Below are positions 1 through 6,763 of a stretch of DNA of 11,828 nt, one piece after another; within the stretch, counting starts at the first letter, position 1; every line of letters starts with the position of its first letter. The stretch spans positions 1 through 11,828 of the forward strand of contig CALFTN010000003.1 of the NCBI GenBank assembly GCA_937916395.1, read 5' to 3'. The position numbers were made by a program, and so were the translations under genes. The DNA is from an uncultured Clostridia bacterium (GTDB taxonomy: Bacteria; Bacillota; Clostridia; Oscillospirales; Acutalibacteraceae). The notes under the pieces were generated by a model. It worked only from the letters and a program-made list of their open reading frames with translations, was not told the origin of the DNA and ran no database searches.

Positions 1-931
1 TTACACCTTCATTATTTCCAAAACCATCCATTTCAACAAGCAACTGGTTAAGTGTTTGCTCTCTTTCATCGTGGCCACCACCCATACCAGCACCTCTGTG
101 ACGACCTACAGCATCAATTTCATCAATAAAAATGATTGCAGGAGCACTTTTCTTAGCCTGGTCAAAAAGGTCACGCACACGTGAAGCACCAACACCAACA
201 TACATTTCAACAAAATCAGAACCTGAAATTGAGAAGAATGGAACATCAGCTTCACCTGCAACGGCTCTTGCTAAAAGAGTTTTACCTGTACCTGGAGGGC
301 CCACTAAAAGAACACCCTTAGGAATTCTTGCACCGAGCTCGGTAAACTTTTTAGGGTCTTTTAAAAACTCAACAATTTCTTGTAATTCTTCTTTTTCTTC
401 ATCGGCACCTGCAACCTTATCAAAGGTTGTTTTTCTTTTTTCATCAGCACCAAATTTCACTCTTGCTTTGCCAAAGCCCATAGCCCTGTTATTTTCACTT
501 GAGATGGAGTTACCCATCTTCTTCATAAACATAACACCTAAAACTATGGCTACTCCAACACAAAGAATAACAGGAATAAACTGGAGCCACATTGAATACG
601 ACGCACCAGAAACATAGTCAAACTTAACTGCTTTGTCAGGATTTGCACGATTAAATTCAATAACTGTTTCGTGAATGTCATTAACAAACATCGAAACATT
701 TGGCACAGAATATCTGCCTGTAGAACCATCATTTAAAGTATAGGTAAGAGCACCTGTGCCTATGTTAAGCTCATACTCGCTTACCTTGCCTTCATCGAAA
801 AGCTCTATTACTTGATAATACTCTAGTTTTTCGGTTGTAGCAGAACCAGAATACCAATAAATAAGCCCCATTACAATAAGTGGAATAAGGATGTATGGTA
901 TGACTGCTTTAACCTTGTCATTAATTTTAAT
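1..931 (-). CDS. ftsH: ATP-dependent zinc metalloprotease FtsH, N-terminal part (cut by window edge)
   Basis: FtsH is a hexameric membrane-anchored AAA+ protease that degrades misfolded membrane proteins and short-lived regulators. The first 310 codons are visible. They encode a membrane segment at about residues 9-27, an extracytoplasmic domain of about 85 residues, a second membrane segment at about 115-136, and the start of the AAA+ module. That module shows Walker A GPPGTGKT (211-218), pore loop EMYVGVG (Tyr where Phe is usual) and Walker B IIFIDE (266-271). The rest of the AAA+ domain and the HExxH protease domain lie beyond the left edge. The frame has no ATG, GTG or TTG before Met21, and the upstream stop TGA is at 938-940. 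Starting at Met21 would remove most of the first membrane helix, so I place the start at the ATT codon 929-931, six bases after AGGTGA. It lies 63 nt after hpt, the usual Gram-positive tilS-hpt-ftsH order. Identity is certain; the ATT start is inferred. Confidence 0.95.
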   Translation of the reverse strand, partial: MKINDKVKAVIPYILIPLIVMGLIYWYSGSATTEKLEYYQVIELFDEGKVSEYELNIGTGALTYTLNDGSTGRYSVPNVSMFVNDIHETVIEFNRANPDKAVKFDYVSGASYSMWLQFIPVILCVGVAIVLGVMFMKKMGNSISSENNRAMGFGKARVKFGADEKRKTTFDKVAGADEEKEELQEIVEFLKDPKKFTELGARIPKGVLLVGPPGTGKTLLARAVAGEADVPFFSISGSDFVEMYVGVGASRVRDLFDQAKKSAPAIIFIDEIDAVGRHRGAGMGGGHDEREQTLNQLLVEMDGFGNNEGV

Positions 932-937
932 AGTAAG

Positions 938-943
938 TCACCT
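938..943 (-). promoter_or_regulatory. Ribosome binding site of ftsH supporting an ATT start
   Basis: AGGTGA on the minus strand, six bases upstream of the in-frame ATT at 929-931. It is the only good Shine-Dalgarno match near the N-terminus of FtsH. It also contains the TGA that closes the frame upstream, so no conventional start codon can exist between it and Met21. Confidence 0.6.
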
Positions 944-944
944 A

Positions 945-973
945 CTTATACGAAATTTAATTTCAAAATTCAA
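945..973 (-). promoter_or_regulatory. Possible SigA-type promoter upstream of ftsH
   Basis: On the minus strand TTGAAT (968-973) is followed after exactly 17 bases by TATAAG (945-950). This is a 4/6 and 5/6 match to the vegetative consensus. A transcript starting 6-7 bases downstream would begin within or just after the ftsH Shine-Dalgarno sequence, so it would be almost leaderless. The region is very AT-rich, so a chance match is possible. Read-through from hpt can also supply ftsH. Confidence 0.3.
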
Positions 974-994
974 ATATAAATAAAACTAAATATA

Positions 995-1555
995 TTAGTT
1001 ATTATTCTCATAAACCTCTTCTTTAAGAACACCTATAAATGGCAAATTTCTGTAATATTCAGAATAATCAAGTCCGTATCCTACAATAAATTCATTAGGA
1101 ACTAAGGAACCGACATAATCTGCCTTTATATCTGCCTCACGTCTTTCTGGTTTATCAAAAAGAGTACAAATTCTTATAGAAGCTGGCCTTCTTGCTGACA
1201 GGATATCTCTTATATAATAAAGAGTTTTACCACTATCTAAAATATCTTCTATAATTATAATATCTTTTCCTTGAATATCATTATCCAAATCTTTGTTAAT
1301 CTTAACTCTGCCAGAGCTTTCTGTGCCGTTGCCATAGCTTGAAACAGCCATAAAATCGATATTACAAGGCACATCAATCTCTCTCATAAGGTCTGCCATA
1401 AAGATAACAGAGCCCTTTAAAATACCAATTAAAAGCACATCCTTACCCAAATAATCAGCAGTAATTTCTGCGCCTAATCTTTTAACAATAGCTTTAAGCT
1501 CATTTTCATCAATAAGCACTTTTTTAATATCATCTTTCATTTTTGGTAAAACCAT
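995..1555 (-). CDS. hpt: Hypoxanthine phosphoribosyltransferase
   Basis: This purine salvage enzyme is cytoplasmic. It transfers the phosphoribosyl group of PRPP to hypoxanthine, and usually guanine, to give IMP or GMP. The type I phosphoribosyltransferase PRPP loop is clear as EDILDSGKT (residues 103-111 of the 186-residue form). An upstream LKGSVIFMADL segment and the C-terminal VGYGLDYSEYYRNLPFIGVLK segment are typical of bacterial HPRT. Two starts are possible. ATG at 1555 has the better upstream purine stretch (AAAGGGCGAG, with its AAAGG nine bases before the codon). ATG at 1540 begins MKDDIKKVLI, which fits family N-termini better, and overlaps the tilS stop as ATGAAAGATGA, consistent with translational coupling without its own Shine-Dalgarno sequence. 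In Gram-positive bacteria HPRT commonly sits between tilS and ftsH, as here. Confidence 0.95.
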   Translation of the reverse strand: MVLPKMKDDIKKVLIDENELKAIVKRLGAEITADYLGKDVLLIGILKGSVIFMADLMREIDVPCNIDFMAVSSYGNGTESSGRVKINKDLDNDIQGKDIIIIEDILDSGKTLYYIRDILSARRPASIRICTLFDKPERREADIKADYVGSLVPNEFIVGYGLDYSEYYRNLPFIGVLKEEVYENNN

Positions 1556-2924
1556 ACTTCTCGCCCTTTACAGACAAAATATTTTTTGTATTTTCTGTTT
1601 TGGCATTATTTTTATTAACACCAAAACCAAAAACCCACACAACTCCGTTATCATCAGAAATAACCGGAATTTTATCTCTTTCTTTCTTTGGAACACTTTC
1701 TTCAATAAAAAGCTTCTTAAGTGTTTTTGTAACACTTCTTTTAGAAAGTTTGATTTTATCGCCCTCTTTACGGGTTCTTAAAATCAAATTTCCATTTATT
1801 GTATCACAATCTATTAAATTATCCAATAGTAAATCATTAAATTTTTGTGAAGTTTCTAAAAAATATTCACCTTTTACTGTAAAATCGCCAAAAACCACAT
1901 CGAAATTTTCATTTTTTTCAAGTATGAATTCTTGTTTTATACAATCATTATTATTGTCATTTTTAAAAAATTTCAAAACATTATTTTTACTTTCACAATA
2001 ACAATTTTTGTAAAGCTGAATTTTAGAATTTTCATTGATACAATTTAAAACTGCATTTACTTTTTTACTATCAGGTAGCTCTTGTGAAAAGTTATTTATC
2101 GCTTTTATAATCACCCTGTTTTTTATCGACGGATGTAACTCATTTATAACTTCTGCGTTATATGAAAACTCATTAATTTCTGCAGTTTTCAAAGCATTTT
2201 CTGCTACAGAATCAAGATAACTGTTATCAAGCCTTACACTTTCTGAAAAACGTGTGAATGCTTCAACAACCTGAGAATTAACCTTTTCAAGTTCGGGTAA
2301 AACATTGTGACGAATTCTGTTTCTTGTATAATCAATAGTCAGATTTGTACTATCTGTTACAAACATTAAATTATTTTCTTTACAATAAGCTTCAATCTCG
2401 TTACGGCTACAGAAAATGAGTGGTCTTATTATATTCTCTCTTTTAGGTGGAATACCTTTAGCACCAGAAAGCGAAGAGCCACGTGTAATATTGAAAATAA
2501 CAGTTTCTAAATTATCGTTACTGTTGTGAGCAGTAGCAATAACAGTATTCTCATTTTCACAAAGCGACTCCCAGAACTCATAACGAATTCTTCTGCCGGC
2601 TTCTTCTACAGTTTCGCCGGTCAGTTTAGCTTCTTTAATACAATCAGCTTTAAGAAGCTTGAAATTCACTTTGAGAGCTTCTGCAAAGTTCTTTGAAAAG
2701 AGTGCATCCTGTTCAGCCTCTTCGCCACGTATGCCGTGATTAATATGAGACGCAACAAGATTTAATCTATATTCATCTTTTAAAGTATAAAGAACATGCA
2801 AAAGACATACAGAATCTGCCCCACCAGAAAGTCCGACCACAACTGTGTCAACATTCTTTAGCATTTCATATTCCTGTATCGCCTTTTTCACTTTTGTAAG
2901 AACCAATGAAGTATTAATACTCAT
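1530..2924 (-). CDS. tilS: tRNA(Ile)-lysidine synthase
   Basis: TilS adenylates C34 of the CAU-anticodon tRNA-Ile and attaches lysine to form lysidine. This switches codon reading from AUG to AUA and is normally essential. The protein is 464 residues long from the chosen ATG. It has the N-type PP-loop SGGADS at residues 33-38, the AHNSNDNLET segment (usual AHxxDDxxET) at about 132-141, and the family signature DSTN...YTRNRIRHNVLP at about 191-210. A C-terminal TilS domain follows (LRTRKEGDKIKL to the VWVFGFGVN segment, about 382-437). The open frame extends 32 codons further upstream. The start at 2924 is preferred because GGAG lies seven bases before it and because the longer form would run deep into dnaB. 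This ATG overlaps the dnaB stop by 11 bases (ATGAGTATTAA), which suggests coupled translation. The middle of the protein (about 240-370) is poorly conserved and rich in Asn and Lys, as expected for this region in AT-rich genomes. Confidence 0.95.
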   Translation of the reverse strand: MSINTSLVLTKVKKAIQEYEMLKNVDTVVVGLSGGADSVCLLHVLYTLKDEYRLNLVASHINHGIRGEEAEQDALFSKNFAEALKVNFKLLKADCIKEAKLTGETVEEAGRRIRYEFWESLCENENTVIATAHNSNDNLETVIFNITRGSSLSGAKGIPPKRENIIRPLIFCSRNEIEAYCKENNLMFVTDSTNLTIDYTRNRIRHNVLPELEKVNSQVVEAFTRFSESVRLDNSYLDSVAENALKTAEINEFSYNAEVINELHPSIKNRVIIKAINNFSQELPDSKKVNAVLNCINENSKIQLYKNCYCESKNNVLKFFKNDNNNDCIKQEFILEKNENFDVVFGDFTVKGEYFLETSQKFNDLLLDNLIDCDTINGNLILRTRKEGDKIKLSKRSVTKTLKKLFIEESVPKKERDKIPVISDDNGVVWVFGFGVNKNNAKTENTKNILSVKGEKYGFTKNER

Positions 2925-4293
2925 CACGATACTCCAGAGTTGAGAAGAGTGTAAACTGACCGTCCCAGTGAAGCTTAATTCTTTCGGTAGGACCGTGACG
3001 GTTTTTAGCAACGTCAACATCAGCCTGTGACATATCTACCTCTTCTGCATTTTGTTTATCGTTTTTATAATAACCCTCTCTGTAAAGCATCATAACAATA
3101 TCAGCATCCTGCTCAATAGAACCAGAGTCACGAAGGTCTGAAAGCATTGGTCTGTTTGATGCTTTACCATTCTTTTCAGGTCCACGAGAAAGCTGACAGC
3201 AAACTACTACAGGAATTTTCAAATCCTTTGCAAGAAGCTTTAAGCTACGTGTAATTTCTGTAATTTCCTGAACACGATTTCCCTTAATATTTTTATCTGC
3301 AGTCTGCATAAGACCCAAATAGTCAATTATGATACAATCAACGTTTTTCATTCTTCTGATTTTCGCCTTAATTTCAGGAACGGTAATTGTAGAAGTATCG
3401 TCAAAATAAAGCTCACATCTGGAAGCAAGTAAATTGGTAGCCTCTGCAAGACGTTGCCACTCTGCCTGACTTATGTTACCTGAACGAAGCTTATTGCTTT
3501 CAACACGAGCTTCAGTCGAAAGCACACGTGATGCTAACTGCTCGTTTGACATTTCTAATGAGAAGAAAACAACCTTTTTACCAGTCATACCTACATTACG
3601 TGCAATATTGAGAGCAAAACTGGTTTTACCCATTGCAGGTCTTGCACCAATAAGAACAAGGTCAGAACGGTTAAGACCTGAAATAATTTCATCAAGCTTC
3701 GAAAATCCAGTAGGAATACCTTTAAAATCTTCTGCATTTTCAGAAGTAATATTTGAAAGCGTAGGATAAACCTCGTTTGTAATAACATCACTAAGACGCT
3801 GAATTGAGCTTGTTGATTTACCCTTGCGCAAATTATAAATACTTTGCTCTGCTGATTCTAAAAGAATATCTGCTTCAACACCAGAAGAAGCTGAATCTAT
3901 AGTATCCTGAGAAATATCAATAAGTCTTCTTATGTAGAAATTATCCAGAACAATTTTGCAGTAGTTTTCAACATTGGCAGTTGATGGAACCGACTGTGCC
4001 AACTGTGCTAAATAATTCTTACCTGTTTCTTCATCAAATACACCCTGCTCTTTCAAGCGTTCCAAAATAACGAGAGCGTCAATTCTCGAGCCTAAGGTAT
4101 CAAGCGTAACCATTATTTTAAAAATATCCTTATGCTGTGGATAATAAAACGCTTCAGGTGTAATTATAGAAATAACACGACTAAGACAATCAGGGTCAAT
4201 TAAAACTGAACCCAGGATTGCCTGTTCTGCTGTAAAGCTGAATTTATCTTTATAAATATCAGCATTAGTTGTTGTTAACTCTTTTTCTGCCAT
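2914..4293 (-). CDS. dnaB: Replicative DNA helicase
   Basis: This hexameric 5'-3' helicase unwinds DNA at the replication fork and is called DnaC in Bacillus. It has the N-terminal all-alpha domain (from about residue 18, AEQAILGSVLIDPD) that contacts primase and forms the collar. A linker leads to the RecA-type motor, with Walker A GARPAMGKT at 216-224, Walker B CIIIDYLGLM at about 320-329, the RPMLSDLRDSGSIEQDAD motif at about 381-398, and KNRHGPT near 430, which holds the arginine finger. At 459 residues the length is normal and no intein interrupts it. I chose the ATG at 4293 (MAEKEL). A GTG three codons upstream at 4302 is an equal alternative, since both have only weak GAG-type ribosome binding sites. 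It follows rplI by 25 bases and overlaps tilS at its end. The gdpP-rplI-dnaB order is widely conserved in Firmicutes. Confidence 0.96.
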   Translation of the reverse strand: MAEKELTTTNADIYKDKFSFTAEQAILGSVLIDPDCLSRVISIITPEAFYYPQHKDIFKIMVTLDTLGSRIDALVILERLKEQGVFDEETGKNYLAQLAQSVPSTANVENYCKIVLDNFYIRRLIDISQDTIDSASSGVEADILLESAEQSIYNLRKGKSTSSIQRLSDVITNEVYPTLSNITSENAEDFKGIPTGFSKLDEIISGLNRSDLVLIGARPAMGKTSFALNIARNVGMTGKKVVFFSLEMSNEQLASRVLSTEARVESNKLRSGNISQAEWQRLAEATNLLASRCELYFDDTSTITVPEIKAKIRRMKNVDCIIIDYLGLMQTADKNIKGNRVQEITEITRSLKLLAKDLKIPVVVCCQLSRGPEKNGKASNRPMLSDLRDSGSIEQDADIVMMLYREGYYKNDKQNAEEVDMSQADVDVAKNRHGPTERIKLHWDGQFTLFSTLEYRDEY

Positions 4294-4318
4294 ATTTTTC
4301 ACTCTAACTCTAATTTTA

Positions 4319-4762
4319 TTATAATTCTGTAACCTGCACTTTAAAATCTGCTGTTACTTTAGGATGAAGCTTAACTTGTGCATTATATGTGCCAAACGCC
4401 TTAATATCATCAACGATAATCTTGCGTTTATCTGCAGTGATACCAAACTTTTTATTTACTTCGACTGCAATTTCTTTAGCAGTAATTGAGCCAAACAACT
4501 TGCCGTTCGCACCACCCTTTGCTTTAAGGGAAACAGTTTGTCCGTTAATTTTTTCTGCATTAGCTTTTGCAGCCTTTAACTCTTCATCTGCCTTGAATTT
4601 TTCTGAAGACTCTTTGTTTTTGAGTTCAGACATAAGCTGAGCGTTAATTTCACTCGCTAATTTTCTTGGAAAAAGAAAGTTTCTTGCATAACCTTCAGAT
4701 ACGCTTACCTTTTCGCCTTTTTTTCCAAGACCTTTTACATCACTGTTTAATACTACGTCCAT
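4319..4762 (-). CDS. rplI: 50S ribosomal protein L9
   Basis: L9 is a two-domain large-subunit protein that binds 23S rRNA near the L1 stalk and reaches out to the neighbouring ribosome, limiting frameshifting. The N-terminal domain carries the diagnostic segment GLGKKGEKVSVSEGYARNFL followed by FPRKLA (about residues 12-37). A long charged helix follows (about 45-75), then the C-terminal domain with NGKLFGSITAKEI and the IKAFGTYNAQVKLHP segment. The length of 147 residues is normal. The ATG at 4762 has a good ribosome binding site (GAGGT eight bases upstream). The gene sits 11 bases after gdpP in the standard gdpP-rplI-dnaB arrangement. Confidence 0.97.
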   Translation of the reverse strand: MDVVLNSDVKGLGKKGEKVSVSEGYARNFLFPRKLASEINAQLMSELKNKESSEKFKADEELKAAKANAEKINGQTVSLKAKGGANGKLFGSITAKEIAVEVNKKFGITADKRKIIVDDIKAFGTYNAQVKLHPKVTADFKVQVTEL

Positions 4763-4773
4763 TTTTTATACCT

Positions 4774-6735
4774 CTACTTTTCTTCGTAATATTCATCTAT
4801 TGCACTCTTTAATTTTTCTAGTGCTTTTTCAAAAGATACATCCTCTAACTGACAGGCAGCCATTGTGCTGTGACCACCACCGCCTAATTTTTCGGCAATG
4901 AGTTGAACATTCTCTTCGCCTAAAGAACGTGCTGAAATATTAATCAAATCATCTTTTATTTTTGAAATTACAAATGATGCTTTAACACCACTTATATTAA
5001 GCATATCATCAGCCGCTTTTGCTGTAATAACTCTTATATTCTCAATTTTTTTATCTGCTATTGAGATTATGCAGTTTTTATAAGTTATAGCATTTTTAAT
5101 TATATCGTTTTCACCATTTATCTGCTCAACATTAACAGCGAAAAGTTTTTTTACTTCAACTGTATTTGCACCATTCTGCTTTAAGTATGCCGCTGCTTCA
5201 AAGGTTCTGGAAGATGTTTTTAAAACATAATCCTTTGTATCAAGCACAATACCTGCTAAAAGAGCAGTTGCAATTTCTGGTGGCAAGGTAATCTGAGTTG
5301 TCGAATATTCTATAAGCTCTGACACCATTTCACAAGTAGATGAAGAAAGTGGTAAATGATAGAAAATTTCTGCACCATCTATATAATCTGCATTTCTTCT
5401 GTGATGGTCAATAATTATTTTTTTGCCACCATCTGAGAAGACTGGTTCACTTTCTAAAAGATTTTCAACATGAGTATCCACAACAATTACAAGTGTTTTG
5501 CTGTCGCAGAAGCGTTTACCTTCATCATGGTCAACAAATCTATCGTAACCGCTGTCTTTAAGATATTTAATCAACGGGCCGGCAAGAGATTTTTTCTCAT
5601 CTATTACAACCTTTGCATTTACACCGTTAGCTCTGCAGAAATATTCCATAGCAACCGAAGCACCCACAGAGTCATTATCTGAAAACTTGTGACCCATAAC
5701 AACAACTTTATTGTGCCTTTTAATCTCACTTAAAATATTTGCAGAGGTCTGCCTTGGAGAAACCTTTGAAGTCGCGTTATCAAGGTTTGCCCTACCTCCG
5801 AAAAATGTGTAATCTTCATTACTGAATACAACACACTGGTCACCACCACGACCTAATGCAAGTTCCAATGAACGCTTAGCCTGATTTTCACAGTCTAAAA
5901 CATCCTCACCAGTGCCCACACCAATAGAAAGTGTAGCACCCATTTCTATATTGTCATATTTATATTCTCTTACAGCGTTAAGAACTTCAAACTTCTCTTT
6001 ACAAAGCTCATCGAGACCACGTTTTTCACCAATTACCAAAAATCTGCCTTCTGCAGTCTTTTTGAAAACAACACTATGTTTTTCAAGCCACTTTTCAAGT
6101 AAGCTTTCAATACCACTGGTAATAGACGCAAACTTACTGTCAGAGTATTTTCTGTAGAGAACATCAATATTATCAACAAGAATATGCATAACATAAGGTC
6201 TTGTTTCAAGGTACTCTCTTTCTGTTGTCTTGAAATATGTATCATCAAGGAAATAAAGAGCAAGTAATTTTTCATTATTTTCCTTGAATTTTGTTGAGAA
6301 AACTGTGTAAAGACGCTCGTTATATTCTATACATACAGATTCTTCGTTTGAAAATTCGTCAAATGAGAATTTTTTAAAGCAATCTGTAATTCTGAATTTA
6401 CTGATATCGCCATCCTGCAAAAGTTCAGAAACAAAGAGCTTATTATACCACAAAACCACACCAGCTGAATTACAAAGCACACATGGAAGTGGAAAAGAAT
6501 CAATATTTTTACTATCACCTTTCAGTGATTTGTTGAGTTGCTTTACATATCTTTTTGTTGTAATTATGCTATAAGCTGAATAAAAAATGGAAAGAAGCAA
6601 AACTATAACAAAACCAAAAAAAGCCGCTATCGCACCCTTTTTATCTATAAACAAATAACCGAATCCTGCAACAAGAAAAATTATTGCTGATAAAAAGCCA
6701 ACAGGATTCTGAAATAAAAAACTTTTAAACTTCAT
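4774..6735 (-). CDS. gdpP: Cyclic-di-AMP phosphodiesterase GdpP (DHH/DHHA1, membrane-bound)
   Basis: GdpP (YybT family) hydrolyses c-di-AMP to pApA and so sets the level of this messenger, which controls potassium and osmolyte transport and cell-wall stress. The 653-residue protein has the full family layout. Two membrane helices lie at about 11-31 and 34-55. A PAS-like domain spans about 80-170. A degenerate GGDEF domain spans about 180-305, where the signature reads GRGGDQ instead of GGDEF. The DHH domain starts at about 343 and the DHHA1 domain covers about 555-650. Visible metal or substrate residues are H349, D353 and D355 in GHKFSDND, D420 in VVDTH, D443-H444-H445, D499 in VLDT, and GGGGH at 618-622. 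The usual Pro of motif I (HxxPDxD) is Ser here, but the metal ligands are intact, so activity is expected. The ribosome binding site GAGGAGA is strong. The gene lies 28 bases after rnj and 11 bases before rplI. Confidence 0.95.
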   Translation of the reverse strand: MKFKSFLFQNPVGFLSAIIFLVAGFGYLFIDKKGAIAAFFGFVIVLLLSIFYSAYSIITTKRYVKQLNKSLKGDSKNIDSFPLPCVLCNSAGVVLWYNKLFVSELLQDGDISKFRITDCFKKFSFDEFSNEESVCIEYNERLYTVFSTKFKENNEKLLALYFLDDTYFKTTEREYLETRPYVMHILVDNIDVLYRKYSDSKFASITSGIESLLEKWLEKHSVVFKKTAEGRFLVIGEKRGLDELCKEKFEVLNAVREYKYDNIEMGATLSIGVGTGEDVLDCENQAKRSLELALGRGGDQCVVFSNEDYTFFGGRANLDNATSKVSPRQTSANILSEIKRHNKVVVMGHKFSDNDSVGASVAMEYFCRANGVNAKVVIDEKKSLAGPLIKYLKDSGYDRFVDHDEGKRFCDSKTLVIVVDTHVENLLESEPVFSDGGKKIIIDHHRRNADYIDGAEIFYHLPLSSSTCEMVSELIEYSTTQITLPPEIATALLAGIVLDTKDYVLKTSSRTFEAAAYLKQNGANTVEVKKLFAVNVEQINGENDIIKNAITYKNCIISIADKKIENIRVITAKAADDMLNISGVKASFVISKIKDDLINISARSLGEENVQLIAEKLGGGGHSTMAACQLEDVSFEKALEKLKSAIDEYYEEK

Positions 6736-6763
6736 ATTCTTTCTCCTCAGAACAAATTGAAAT

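Noticed and set aside
132..617. 161-codon plus-strand open frame across ftsH
   Set aside because: It is antisense to a region encoding unmistakable FtsH Walker A, Walker B and pore-loop motifs. Its own translation has no recognisable domain and it has no ribosome binding site.
2925..3020. Longer tilS starting at 3020 with 32 extra codons
   Set aside because: The extra segment lies fully inside the dnaB coding region and has no family similarity, and the ATG at 2924 has a GGAG ribosome binding site seven bases upstream.
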